A DNA stretch of 64,000 nt from Cognatishimia activa (GTDB lineage: Bacteria > Pseudomonadota > Alphaproteobacteria > Rhodobacterales > Rhodobacteraceae). Of this stretch, positions 1 to 7,984 are shown piece after piece. Position numbers and translations under genes: made by a program. Under the pieces are notes generated by a model, which saw nothing but the letters and a program-made list of their open reading frames with translations, did no database searches and was not told the origin of the DNA. The DNA lies in contig NZ_CYTO01000020.1 of assembly GCF_001458335.1 (NCBI RefSeq), positions 186,001 through 250,000 on the forward strand, written 5' to 3'. Position 1 is the stretch's first letter; each line of letters starts with the position of its first letter.

Positions 1-552
1 AGCGCCTGAATAGACGGAGCGCAAACCATTCACGTCTTCACTCCCGCCGGACAGGATAAGTGCCACTGTCTCTTGATCCATACCCCAGGACCACATGCCG
101 AAGTAATGTTCAAAAATCCCTTGGGCAAGCAGCACAGCGATTGCAACCATCTGAGAAGCCGTCTTCCATTTCGCCAGCTTCGTTACTTTCAACGTACCGG
201 CTGTGTCGCCTAGGAACTCTCTTAGACCAGACACAAAGACCTCACGAAACAGAATTATCGCCGCAGGCAAAACCAAAGCCAAAGACAGAGATGAGAAACC
301 AACGATAACCATCAGAGCTATCACCACCATCGCCTTATCAGCGATTGGATCAAGCATCGCACCGAGCTTTGTTACCTGGTTCCATTTCCGCGCGAGATAG
401 CCGTCCAGATAGTCAGTCAGCGAAGCGCAAACAAACAACGTTAAGGCGAGAATGTCTGCGAAGGGCCGAGGCAGCACAAGAAAAATCACTGCGATCATTG
501 GCGCTGCCAACAAGCGCAGTGCGGTCAGGATATTCGGGAAGGTCCAGGTCAT
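1..552 (-). CDS. pgsA: Phosphatidylglycerophosphate synthase, partial (C-terminus beyond window edge)
   Basis: The minus-strand frame opens with ATG at 552 (MTWTFPNILTALRL) and stays open to base 1, giving 184 residues with the 3' end outside the window. Residues about 46-68 carry the complete CDP-alcohol phosphatidyltransferase signature D-x2-DG-x2-AR-x8-G-x3-D-x3-D (DYLDGYLAR, then G, D and D in GAMLDPIADK). Several hydrophobic segments follow, as expected for this inner-membrane enzyme. The family joins CDP-diacylglycerol to glycerol-3-phosphate, the committed step to phosphatidylglycerol and cardiolipin. It lies downstream of uvrC in the same direction, a pairing common in proteobacteria, but a hairpin at 650-680 separates them and suggests its own promoter in the gap. 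Confidence 0.93.
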   Translation of the reverse strand, partial: MTWTFPNILTALRLLAAPMIAVIFLVLPRPFADILALTLFVCASLTDYLDGYLARKWNQVTKLGAMLDPIADKAMVVIALMVIVGFSSLSLALVLPAAIILFREVFVSGLREFLGDTAGTLKVTKLAKWKTASQMVAIAVLLAQGIFEHYFGMWSWGMDQETVALILSGGSEDVNGLRSVYSGA

Positions 553-903
553 GTGCCATTCCTAACCGGTCTCCCGCTTGGTGAAAAGCCCTCGAGCCGC
601 GCGACAATGAGCTTGTGCTCTCAGCATCTAAAAATGGACCAGAATCAAAGAGGCCCGGACATTGGGTATGTCCGGGCCTCGTGCCGAAGCAATTTACTCC
701 CCGAAATTCTTTCGATTGCTGATGGTCTCCCCTGGGGGCAAAGACGGATCGGGATGCTTAGTGATCCGAGTTACAGAGACGTCCATCAGCGTGCACGCTT
801 CGTTAGAATTATTCTACATGAACGACAAAGGTTTAGCCTAGATGGCGCAGAGCAATTCGGACAAAAATCGGGTAGGTAACTATACTTTAGGTTAGGAGTC
901 TGA
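553..903. other. Intergenic gap pgsA-uvrC
   Basis: This gap of about 350 bp lies between the uvrC stop and the pgsA start. It holds a strong hairpin at 650-680. The short open frames in it show no recognisable protein. The pgsA promoter is expected in 553-649, but I could not pick convincing -35/-10 hexamers. Confidence 0.5.
650..680 (-). terminator. Rho-independent terminator after uvrC
   Basis: A perfect 12-bp stem (GAGGCCCGGACA at 650-661 with its complement at 669-680) encloses a 7-nt loop. On the minus strand it is followed by TTTGATTCT, a modest U-tract. It lies about 225 bp past the uvrC stop and before pgsA, so it would end the uvrC transcript. Confidence 0.7.
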
Positions 904-2784
904 TCAGCGTCCTTCATGAAAGAAATCATAGATTGATTCCGCTAATGAGTCCGAGATTCCATCCACTGCTTTGAGGTCTTGGAGATTCGCGCGGCTCACC
1001 GCTTTGGCACTTCCAAAATGCGCCAAGAGGGCTCGTTTTCTGGTCGCCCCAACACCTGGCACATCGTCCAATGGAGTGGCACTTACCGACTTCGCCCGTT
1101 TCGCACGGTGCGTTCCGATCGCAAATCGGTGGGCCTCGTCGCGCAACCGCTGGATGAAATAGAGGACTGGATCATTGCGGCGCAACGCAAAGGGGCGCTG
1201 TCCGATCCGGTGAAACTCTTCTTTGCCATGATCACGGTCTACGCCCTTTGCGACACCGACCATGGCAATGTCCTCGACGCCACATTGCTGCATGATTTCA
1301 TGCACGGCAGAGACCTGACCCGCACCGCCGTCAATCAGTAACAAATCGGGCCATTGGCCTTTCTCGCGTTCGGGGTCTTCCTTTTGAAGCCGCTTGAACC
1401 GCCGCAGCAGCACTTCCTTCATCATTCCGAAGTCATCGCCAGGCGTAATGTCCTCACCGCGAATATTGAATTTGCGATAGCTGTTCTTCATGAACCCTTC
1501 GGGACCGGCGACAATCATACCGCCTACCGCATTTGTGCCCTGTAAGTGAGAGTTGTCGTAAACTTCGATCCGCTTTGGCGGTTGATCAAGATCGAAGGCT
1601 TCGGCGACACCTTTGAGAAGTTTAACCTGGGTCGCACTCTCACTCATCTTTCTAGCAAGAGACTCCTTTGCATTGCGCAAAGCGCCTGCAACAAGCTCAG
1701 CTTTTTCGCCGCGCTGGGGCACCAGGATTTGCACTTTATGACCGGCCTTTTCGCCAAGCGCCTCGGACATAAGCTCCTGATCTTCAATTGCGTGGGAAAG
1801 TATCACCTGCTTCGGAGGGTCTTTGCTGTCATAGAACTGCCCCACAAAAGCACCCAGCACTTCGGCCGCATCAATCTCATTCCCTGCGCGCGGGTAGTAA
1901 TCCCAATTCCCCCAGTTTTGATTGGCACGGATGAAGAAGACCTGTACGCATGCCTGCCCCCCTTCCATATGCAAAGCAATAACGTCAGCCTCGGGCACGC
2001 CACGCGGGTTGATGCCTTGGGCCGACTGCACTTGAGTCAAAGCAGCAATCCGATCGCGTAGCGATGCCGCCTTTTCAAACTCCATGGCATCGGACGCGTC
2101 TTTCATCTGTTCCTTGAGTTCGGCCTGAACGCGGGTCGAGCGACCCGATAGAAAGTCATCCGCTTCTTTGACGAGCTTTGCATAGTCCTCCACGCTGATC
2201 GCGCCACAGCATGGACCAGCGCAGCGTTTCATATGGTAGTTCAGACAAGGGCGGTCACCTGCCTCGACCTCTCGGTCAGAACATGTTCTCAGCAAGAAAA
2301 CCTTCTGCAATGTATTGATGGTCCGATTGACCGCCTTAGCGCTTGCGAAGGGGCCGTAGTATCGGCCCTTTTGGGTTTTCGCGCCCCGATGCTTTTCAAG
2401 CTTGGGAAAATCATGCTCGGAAGAGATGAAGATATTCGGGAAGCTTTTGTCATCCCTCAGAAGCACATTGTATTTTGGTTTCAGCTGCTTGATGAGATTT
2501 TGCTCTAGCAGCAACGCTTCCGTTTCTGTCTTTGTTGTCAGAAACATCATGGTCGCCGTTTCGCTGATCATACGAGCGATCCGGCCTGTGTGCCCAGTTG
2601 GTCGAGAGTAATTCGACACGCGCGCTTTCAAATTACGCGCTTTCCCCACGTACAAGACACGCGCCTGCGCATCCAGCATCCGGTAAACCCCTGGGGATCC
2701 ATCCAAAGTCTTTAGATACGCCGCGATACGGGCGTGTCCGGTCAATGATGGTTCGGATTTCGGGTCTTGGTCAGTCATGGGCAC
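904..2784 (-). CDS. uvrC: Excinuclease ABC subunit C
   Basis: 626 residues, the normal length for UvrC, which makes the dual incision in nucleotide excision repair with UvrAB. Domains in order: an N-terminal GIY-YIG nuclease (GVYRM, then [13 protein letters not shown], around residues 33-60); a cysteine-containing segment ([18 protein letters not shown]); a UVR motif (about 200-240) that contacts UvrB; an RNase H-like C-terminal nuclease ([20 protein letters not shown]); and tandem helix-hairpin-helix motifs ([18 protein letters not shown]) at the end. The listed start is GTG at 2784; ATG at 2778, two codons on, is an equally good choice. It precedes pgsA, with a terminator between them. Confidence 0.97.
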   Translation of the reverse strand: MPMTDQDPKSEPSLTGHARIAAYLKTLDGSPGVYRMLDAQARVLYVGKARNLKARVSNYSRPTGHTGRIARMISETATMMFLTTKTETEALLLEQNLIKQLKPKYNVLLRDDKSFPNIFISSEHDFPKLEKHRGAKTQKGRYYGPFASAKAVNRTINTLQKVFLLRTCSDREVEAGDRPCLNYHMKRCAGPCCGAISVEDYAKLVKEADDFLSGRSTRVQAELKEQMKDASDAMEFEKAASLRDRIAALTQVQSAQGINPRGVPEADVIALHMEGGQACVQVFFIRANQNWGNWDYYPRAGNEIDAAEVLGAFVGQFYDSKDPPKQVILSHAIEDQELMSEALGEKAGHKVQILVPQRGEKAELVAGALRNAKESLARKMSESATQVKLLKGVAEAFDLDQPPKRIEVYDNSHLQGTNAVGGMIVAGPEGFMKNSYRKFNIRGEDITPGDDFGMMKEVLLRRFKRLQKEDPEREKGQWPDLLLIDGGAGQVSAVHEIMQQCGVEDIAMVGVAKGVDRDHGKEEFHRIGQRPFALRRNDPVLYFIQRLRDEAHRFAIGTHRAKRAKSVSATPLDDVPGVGATRKRALLAHFGSAKAVSRANLQDLKAVDGISDSLAESIYDFFHEGR

Positions 2785-3144
2785 ATTGAGCTATGATTCT
2801 TACCCTGCCTGCAATCTTAGTTGCTCTATGGCAAGAGAGAACATGTCCACTAATTCTGTGGATAACTCTGCAGATAACTTTCTCTGACATTCGAAATCCC
2901 CTTATTTTTAACCCAAAATCAATCGTTGCCTATTTTTTAGGCAAAACCCTAAGTCATTGATTTTAATATAAATTAATTTTCAAGCCAGCCAAAACACTGA
3001 AAACACTATGATTTTTGTAACGCTTCCGTGACGGAAGTGTGACCGGTGCACAACTTATTTGGTTGTGGCTACCGCCGCTCACTCTACTGACAATAAATGA
3101 CCTGGTATCGGTCTGATAACCCGCGACCTATAACCGGCTTAGTT
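2785..3144. other. AT-rich intergenic gap with a DnaA box
   Basis: This 360-bp gap separates uvrC from the antiporter gene. It holds a perfect DnaA box (TGTGGATAA, 2857-2865), a 7/9 match 12 bp on (TGCAGATAA, 2869-2877), then about 100 bp of strongly AT-rich DNA (2890-2985) and a short palindrome, CTTCCG-TGA-CGGAAG, at 3024-3038. The uvrC promoter must lie here because uvrC reads away from it. No coding frame of note is present. Confidence 0.5.
2857..2877. promoter_or_regulatory. DnaA box (perfect) plus a degenerate second copy
   Basis: TGTGGATAA at 2857-2865 is the exact reverse complement of the TTATCCACA consensus. TGCAGATAA at 2869-2877 differs at two positions and has the same orientation, with starts 12 bp apart. 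An upstream position in front of the SOS-type repair gene uvrC makes a DnaA-controlled promoter possible. An origin role is not supported by the neighbouring genes. Confidence 0.4.
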
Positions 3145-4110
3145 TTAGGAAAGTACGACCAAGATGTACGCGACATAGAGGGCCGTTAAGAGGACACCCC
3201 AGCGGCGTGTGATGTCTTTCTTGAACCAGACAAATGGCAGCAGCAACAGGCTTGCACCGGCCATGACCCACAAGTCGAACTCTAGGAACTCTGGATCAAC
3301 AGGGATTGGGCCAATCAAGCTCGCAATTCCAACGATGGCCAACAGGTTGAACATGTTTGACCCGATGACGTTGCCCAAAGCTACATCGGCCTGACGACGC
3401 AAGGCTGCCATGACTGTTGTGGCAAGTTCAGGGAGGCTGGTGCCAACGGCAACAAGCGTCAAGCCAATCACCGCCTCTTCCACATGGAACATCCGCGCAA
3501 TTTCAACAGAACTATCGACCAGCAGATCCGCGCCAAACGGCAAACCGATCAAGCCCAAGCCAAGAAACACAATAATCCGCCACCAAGGCAAATCTGGATC
3601 TGCGCCCTCTAGATCCTCCAGATCTTCGTCGGCATTGTCACAAACGGTTTTTCCCGCCTTGCGATGTTGCATCGCCATACGAAAAGCGTCACCCAAAACG
3701 AAGGCCAGAGCGGCCAACAAGATCAAGCCACTTACCCAAGTGAAGACACCGCAGAAAGCCAATCCGATGAAAAGCACCGTGGCGCCCATCATGAACAAAT
3801 AGTTTTTTCGCGTATCACAGGTGCTTGTATGCAATCGCGACAAAATGGCTGGAATGCCAAGAACCATCAGCACGTTGGCCGTATTAGAACCGACCACGTT
3901 CCCCATTGCGATACCTGGAGCACCGTCATCAATCGCGCTGATTGCAATCAGCAACTCAGGGGCAGATGTTCCAAAAGCAACGATGGTCAGACTTACGATC
4001 AACGCGGGGATACCCACACGCAGACTGAGGTTGACTGCACCTCGCACCAATGCGTCCCCAGCGAGAAGCAGAATTATCAGACCCAAACCGGCCGTTAGCC
4101 AAACGAGCAT
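3145..4110 (-). CDS. Calcium/sodium antiporter, CaCA superfamily (YrbG-like)
   Basis: 321 residues from ATG at 4110. An in-frame extension upstream would overlap the preceding small gene and is rejected. About ten hydrophobic segments form two inverted halves, each with the alpha-repeat of the Na+/Ca2+ exchanger family: TIVAFGTSAPELLIAI followed by GNVVGSNTAN in the first half, and LVAVGTSLPELATTV followed by GNVIGSNMFN in the second. An acidic linker (DNADEDLEDLEGADPDLP) joins the halves on the cytoplasmic side. The family exchanges Ca2+ for Na+ or H+ across the inner membrane. An AAAGGG ribosome site precedes the start. The gene starts 5 bp after the small zinc-ribbon gene and is probably its operon partner. 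Confidence 0.93.
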   Translation of the reverse strand: MLVWLTAGLGLIILLLAGDALVRGAVNLSLRVGIPALIVSLTIVAFGTSAPELLIAISAIDDGAPGIAMGNVVGSNTANVLMVLGIPAILSRLHTSTCDTRKNYLFMMGATVLFIGLAFCGVFTWVSGLILLAALAFVLGDAFRMAMQHRKAGKTVCDNADEDLEDLEGADPDLPWWRIIVFLGLGLIGLPFGADLLVDSSVEIARMFHVEEAVIGLTLVAVGTSLPELATTVMAALRRQADVALGNVIGSNMFNLLAIVGIASLIGPIPVDPEFLEFDLWVMAGASLLLLPFVWFKKDITRRWGVLLTALYVAYILVVLS

Positions 4111-4115
4111 GAACT

Positions 4116-4307
4116 TTAGCCCTTTTTGCTGCGGCAGGGACAAGGGCCCTTACCAAACTGAAATCGCCCACAATCGGAGCATCGTCTTGCGTTCAACTGT
4201 TTCTGCAGGGTCTTCTTGCCCGGCACGCTAAGCTTGCCGAACATGGCCAAGACAGCCATGCCTGCGAGAAAAAGGAGAACAATCTTTGCTAACACTTCAA
4301 AGCCCAA
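4116..4307 (-). CDS. Small membrane protein with C-terminal zinc ribbon
   Basis: 63 residues with one transmembrane helix at the N-terminus (about residues 5-24, VLAKIVLLFLAGMAVLAMFG). A basic stretch follows, then a C-terminal cysteine cluster C-x2-C and C-x-C (RRCSDCGRF...GPCPCRSKKG) that could bind one zinc. Its start overlaps the end of the peptidase gene by 11 bp, and its stop lies 5 bp before the antiporter start, so it is translationally wedged into this operon. The function is unknown. The tight packing and intact cysteines argue that it is a real gene. Confidence 0.75.
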   Translation of the reverse strand: MGFEVLAKIVLLFLAGMAVLAMFGKLSVPGKKTLQKQLNARRCSDCGRFQFGKGPCPCRSKKG

Positions 4308-5103
4308 ACCGCGCGTAACTTGCCCGTTCCTCTAGCCCGGTTAGGGCATCTTGCGCAAGCTGCGCGCCGAACCGCTGCAAGAAGGGCCGGCGTTGGTCAT
4401 AGCGGCGGAAACGTACGTCCTTGCCAAACTTCTCTTTCATCACCGGCACGATGTGACCCAAGCCGTCGGCAAGCCCTTGGTCGACCGCCTTTTGACCAAT
4501 CCAAATCTCGCCGGTGAAAAGGTCTTCGTTGTCGACAAGCTTTTCACCACGTCGGCTTCGAACATGAACAATGAAGTTTTCGTGGATATCTTCGAGCATT
4601 GTGTTGAGCCGCTCCACGTCCTCTTCTTTTTCGGGACGGAACGGATCGAGCATAGATTTCGATTTGCCCGCTGTGTGTACGCGGCGCTCAATGCCATGGC
4701 GCTCAAGGAGTTCATGGGCACCAAAGCCCGCTGAAATCACACCGATAGAACCAACGACGGATGACGCGTCCACATAGATTTCATCGGCAGAAGCGGCGAG
4801 CCAGTACCCACCAGACGCGGCGACATCCTCAACGAATGCGTAAACCGGGATATCCTTCTCTTCTGCTAAACGACGGATACGTGCTCCGATCAGTGCACTT
4901 TGCACAGGCGAGCCACCCGGAGAATTTAGTATAAGCGCAACCGCATCAGGCTTGCCGCGGCGGAAAGCTTTCTCGATCAAAGGGGCGAGCGCCTGATCGC
5001 TCAGGCCACCGCGGTTTCCGGCTGCAATAACACCAGCCAAACGCACAACTGCGACGGTGGGAGACTTCTTCGTAAATGGGATCCAACGTTTCATGCATCG
5101 CAT
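4297..5103 (-). CDS. S49 family peptidase (SohB/SppA type)
   Basis: 268 residues. The ClpP-like fold of signal peptide peptidase is recognisable: ALILNSPGGSPVQSA, then AFVEDVAASGGYWLAASAD, which holds the nucleophilic Ser, then a conserved GSIGVI segment, and a Lys in HTAGKSKSMLDPF that fits the general base. This is the short, single-domain class. There is no clear N-terminal signal or membrane helix, so it is probably cytoplasmic-face or soluble. ATG at 5103 has an AGGAAA about 11 nt upstream; the ATG at 5094 (MKRWIPF) is an alternative. It is the first gene of a unit with the zinc-ribbon protein and the antiporter. Confidence 0.9.
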   Translation of the reverse strand: MRCMKRWIPFTKKSPTVAVVRLAGVIAAGNRGGLSDQALAPLIEKAFRRGKPDAVALILNSPGGSPVQSALIGARIRRLAEEKDIPVYAFVEDVAASGGYWLAASADEIYVDASSVVGSIGVISAGFGAHELLERHGIERRVHTAGKSKSMLDPFRPEKEEDVERLNTMLEDIHENFIVHVRSRRGEKLVDNEDLFTGEIWIGQKAVDQGLADGLGHIVPVMKEKFGKDVRFRRYDQRRPFLQRFGAQLAQDALTGLEERASYARFGL

Positions 5104-5130
5104 GTAGAACGCGTTTCCTTGCCAAACAAG

Positions 5131-5155
5131 ATGGGCGCTTTCAGAAAGCGCCCAT
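5131..5155 (-). terminator. Hairpin terminator after the ABC exporter genes
   Basis: A perfect inverted repeat, ATGGGCGCTTTC (5131-5142) and its complement (5144-5155), lies between the ABC permease stop and the peptidase start. On the minus strand it is followed by CTTGTTTGG, a weak U-tract, so termination may be partial. Confidence 0.6.
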
Positions 5156-5195
5156 TTGATACTTTTGCAGTTTTTTTCCCCAAAAAATGAGACTT

Positions 5196-5957
5196 TTAGC
5201 TGCGAATTCTCCAGCCAGACTTAAAGATCCACCAGATCGCGACCAAGCAAACCGCTGTGAACCCGGCAATCGCCACGAGGCTCAATCCAACCGGGACATC
5301 TGCCAATCCAAAGAATGCCCAGCGGAATCCAGAGATCAGGTAAACAACCGGGTTAAACAGGGTCACTGTCTGCCAAAATGGAGGCAACATCGAGATCGAG
5401 TAAAAAGACCCGCCCAAGAAAACCAAAGGCGTCACAATTAACAGCGGCACCAATTGAAGCTGCTCAAAGTTTTTCGCCCAGATCCCGATGATGAATCCGA
5501 ACAGCGCGAAACTTGTACAAGTCAGAACCATAAAGGCGATCATCGCGATGGGGTGCTGAATCTCTAAATCCACAAAGAACCCGGCGGTTGCCAGAATGAC
5601 AACACCAATAAAGAGCGACTTGGTCGCCGCGGCGCCGACATACCCAATGACGATTTCAATGAAGTTCACTGGTGCAGAAAGCAGTTCGTAGATCGTCCCT
5701 ATGAATTTCGGAAAGTAGATGCCGAACGACGCGTTCGAAATCCCCTGTGTCATGATCGAAAGCATAATCAAACCTGGGACAATGAATGCGCCATAGCTTA
5801 CGCCTTCGACCTGCTCGATCCTGCTGCCGATGGCAGCGCCGAACACCACGAAATAAAGGGACGTAGAAATGACCGGAGAGATAAAGCTCTGGGTCAACGT
5901 GCGGAAGAAACGCGCCATTTCATATTTGTAGATGGCGGTAATTGCGGTCCAATTCAT
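5196..5957 (-). CDS. ABC-2 type transporter permease
   Basis: 253 residues with about six hydrophobic segments and the ABC-2 membrane-domain layout. The segments include [34 protein letters not shown] and [18 protein letters not shown]. This is the permease class used in drug, lipid or polysaccharide export (the NodJ/DrrB/YadH group). Its ATG overlaps the stop of the ATPase gene by 4 bp, so the two are translationally coupled and form one exporter. The substrate cannot be told from sequence. Confidence 0.92.
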   Translation of the reverse strand: MNWTAITAIYKYEMARFFRTLTQSFISPVISTSLYFVVFGAAIGSRIEQVEGVSYGAFIVPGLIMLSIMTQGISNASFGIYFPKFIGTIYELLSAPVNFIEIVIGYVGAAATKSLFIGVVILATAGFFVDLEIQHPIAMIAFMVLTCTSFALFGFIIGIWAKNFEQLQLVPLLIVTPLVFLGGSFYSISMLPPFWQTVTLFNPVVYLISGFRWAFFGLADVPVGLSLVAIAGFTAVCLVAIWWIFKSGWRIRS

Positions 5958-6880
5958 GATTGGCCCTCCTCAACGAGACCGACAAAGATGTCTTCCAAAC
6001 TGCTCTGCGCGGTCTGTAAGTCCTTAAGCACAAGCCCCGCCGCCGAAAGGTCCGACAGCAAGGTTGTAATACCAGTACGCTCTGATCGCGTGTCATACGA
6101 ATAGGTCAGCACAGAGCCTCCTTCTTCTAACGCAAGATCATAGGCGCTCAGGCTTTCAGGCAATGACTGAATGGCGTCTTGCAATTCAACCTTCATTTGC
6201 TTCTTACCAAGCCGTTGCATCAACGACGCCTTTTCTTCAAGCAACAGCAATTCGCCCTTGTTGATCACTCCAACCCGGTCGGCAATCGCTTCTGCTTCTT
6301 CGATGTAATGCGTGGTCAGAATGATTGTGACGCCATCACGCTTCAGTTCCGCGACCGTGTCCCACATGTCTTTGCGTAGCGCGACGTCGACACCAGCAGT
6401 CGGTTCGTCCAAGAACAACACACGCGGTTCATGACTCAGCGCTTTGGCGATCAACACCCGGCGTTTCATGCCGCCCGAAAGCTCCATGATGCGACTGTCT
6501 TTTTTGTCCCACAGGCTAAGCTTTTGCAGCACCGTCTCTAGGTAGGCGTCGTTGCGCTTCTTACCGAAAAGCCCCCGCGAGAACCGCACCGTATTCCAAA
6601 CCGTTTCAAAAGGTTCGAGGTTGATTTCTTGCGGCACCAGTCCAATCAGACTGCGCGCAGCGCGGTAATCATCTTTGATATTAAAACCACCCACATGCAC
6701 ATCACCTGATGTGCTGGTCGTGATTCCGCAAATGGTGGAAATAAGCGTGGTCTTGCCTGCGCCGTTTGGCCCAAGCAAAGCTAGGATCTCACCTTCTTCA
6801 ATCTCTAAGCTCACGCCCTTGAGCGCTTCAAAGCCACCTTCATAGACCTTTTTAAGGTCTTCAATTTCTAAAATAGACAT
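5954..6880 (-). CDS. ABC transporter ATP-binding protein (exporter, NodI/DrrA type)
   Basis: 308 residues from ATG at 6880 ([16 protein letters not shown]), chosen because GGGAAAGAG sits just upstream; a longer frame adds five residues. Walker A is GPNGAGKTT, the signature is LSGGMKRR, Walker B is [12 protein letters not shown], and the switch histidine is in TTHYIEEAE. The C-terminal 80 residues form the extra domain seen in ABC-2 exporter ATPases. It pairs with the overlapping permease to drive export across the inner membrane. The gene diverges from ridA across a 172-bp gap. Confidence 0.93.
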   Translation of the reverse strand: MSILEIEDLKKVYEGGFEALKGVSLEIEEGEILALLGPNGAGKTTLISTICGITTSTSGDVHVGGFNIKDDYRAARSLIGLVPQEINLEPFETVWNTVRFSRGLFGKKRNDAYLETVLQKLSLWDKKDSRIMELSGGMKRRVLIAKALSHEPRVLFLDEPTAGVDVALRKDMWDTVAELKRDGVTIILTTHYIEEAEAIADRVGVINKGELLLLEEKASLMQRLGKKQMKVELQDAIQSLPESLSAYDLALEEGGSVLTYSYDTRSERTGITTLLSDLSAAGLVLKDLQTAQSSLEDIFVGLVEEGQS

Positions 6881-6967
6881 CGCTCTCTTTCCCAAGATGC
6901 CTCACATTGCAGTGCGTACTTAGCCCGCCAGCTGGTCACATCCAATTGCGTAAATTGGCATAAGACA

Positions 6968-6985
6968 ATATGCGTTTTTGCATAT
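6968..6985. promoter_or_regulatory. Inverted repeat in the ABC/ridA divergent promoter region
   Basis: ATATGC-N6-GCATAT is a perfect 6-bp inverted repeat centred between the divergently read ABC exporter ATPase and ridA. It could be an operator for a dimeric repressor. No regulator gene is adjacent to name it. Confidence 0.3.
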
Positions 6986-7052
6986 AGACGCCCCGACAGA
7001 ACGATCTGTCACAGGTCACGAAATACAAATCCATTACGAAGAGGTGTAAGTC

Positions 7053-7400
7053 ATGAGCGAGATCATTCGCAAACACACTGGCGTCCGCAGCAGCAAGATC
7101 GTTGTCCACAACGAAACGATTTACCTGACTGGCCAAGTGGGAACAGCAGGTGAGTCTATTCAGAAACAAACCCAAGAGTGCTTGGACAAGATTGATGCCC
7201 TGCTCGCCGAAGCCGGTTCCGACAAAACCCGCATTTTGCAATGCACCATCTGGCTGTCTGACATGGGTTACTTCGCTGAAATGAATGAGGTTTGGAACGC
7301 CTGGGTGCCAGAAGGCCACGCGCCTGCGCGGGCTTGCGGGGAGTCTAAATTGGCACGCCCGGAACTGAAGGTCGAAATGATCGTCACCGCCGCCAAATAA
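7053..7400 (+). CDS. ridA: RidA family reactive intermediate/imine deaminase
   Basis: 115 residues, slightly short of the roughly 128 of E. coli RidA but complete. The family hydrolyses reactive enamines and imines made by PLP enzymes, releasing ammonia, and acts as a trimer in the cytosol. The conserved Arg sits in APARACGES, and the C-terminal strand LKVEMIVTA is typical. GAGG lies 8 nt before the ATG. It is monocistronic, followed by a hairpin at 7418-7446. It belongs to the YjgH/Rid subgroup by overall look; the exact subgroup is uncertain. Confidence 0.88.
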   Translation: MSEIIRKHTGVRSSKIVVHNETIYLTGQVGTAGESIQKQTQECLDKIDALLAEAGSDKTRILQCTIWLSDMGYFAEMNEVWNAWVPEGHAPARACGESKLARPELKVEMIVTAAK

Positions 7401-7417
7401 GTGCTGCACATTTTTTT

Positions 7418-7446
7418 GAAAGCGACGGGATTTTCTCGTCGCTTTC
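7418..7446 (+). terminator. Hairpin terminator after ridA
   Basis: A 10-bp perfect stem (GAAAGCGACG at 7418-7427, complement at 7437-7446) with a 9-nt loop lies 18 bp after the ridA stop and before the tRNA gene. The U-tract after it is poor (CTCTT), while a T7 run sits just before the stem. Confidence 0.55.
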
Positions 7447-7491
7447 CTCTTGACGCTATCTGCGGGCTGGCCTAAACCCCGCTCCACTCAT

Positions 7492-7568
7492 GGCGCGGTA
7501 GCTCAGCTGGTTAGAGCGCTCGACTCATAATCGAGAGGTCGGGAGTTCAAGTCTCCCCCACGCCACCA
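7492..7568 (+). tRNA. tRNA with CAU anticodon (elongator Met, or Ile2)
   Basis: 77 nt with encoded CCA. The parts read in order: 7-nt acceptor strand, TA, D-arm GCTC-AGCTGGTTA-GAGC, G26, anticodon stem CTCGA, loop CTCATAA (anticodon CAT), TCGAG, variable AGGTC, T-arm GGGAG-TTCAAGT-CTCCC, acceptor CCACGCC, discriminator A, CCA. The first base pair G-C and the two-part D-loop exclude an initiator tRNA. Elongator Met and the lysidine-modified Ile2 share this anticodon, and I cannot separate them here. One acceptor pair is a C5-A68 mismatch (bases 7496 and 7560), which is unusual. Confidence 0.93.
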
Positions 7569-7633
7569 CTTCCCCAATTTATAAAGAACCCACCCGTTCA
7601 TCGGCCCGAAGTCCGTTGTTGCCTTATAGAAAC

Positions 7634-7659
7634 AAGGCCAGCAACACCTTGCTGGCCTT
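7634..7659 (+). terminator. Hairpin terminator downstream of the tRNA
   Basis: A perfect 11-bp stem, AAGGCCAGCAA at 7634-7644 and its complement at 7649-7659, with a CACC loop. It lies 66 bp after the tRNA CCA end, with only GATCATT after it. Confidence 0.6.
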
Positions 7660-7984
7660 GATCATTAAAACACATGGTATTGGTGCAACCTGGGGGATGC
7701 ATATGGGGATGCAATTGCAATAACCGCAGCGTTTTTATGTCAGCGACCCCTGCCTGCGAATACGAGGGGAGAAAACGCATTCAAGTAACGGGCGCTGAAT
7801 TTACCCTGCTTTGGAAGCGCCTGACTCGAAAGCACGTTTTCGTGACGCACTTCACAAGTTTCGCGAGCAACGCTTTCATCCGCGGCCACAGTCGCTAAGC
7901 TAAACCTACGTTCGACGAGCAACGGTTCCTTTGGGCTGCTGGGGAGTGGGAACACCAAAGGATCTACAGCTTTGAGAACGTTCA
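7660..7984. other. Non-coding gap upstream of the LytTR gene
   Basis: About 325 bp with no convincing gene. Visible structure: an 8-bp inverted repeat TCCTTTGG (7927-7934) / CCAAAGGA (7955-7962). I found no copy of the tRNA 3' end that would mark an integration site. Confidence 0.45.

Noticed and set aside
7568-7984. Integration site or island at the tRNA 3' end
   Set aside because: No direct repeat of the tRNA end, no integrase, and the next genes are ordinary chromosomal ones.
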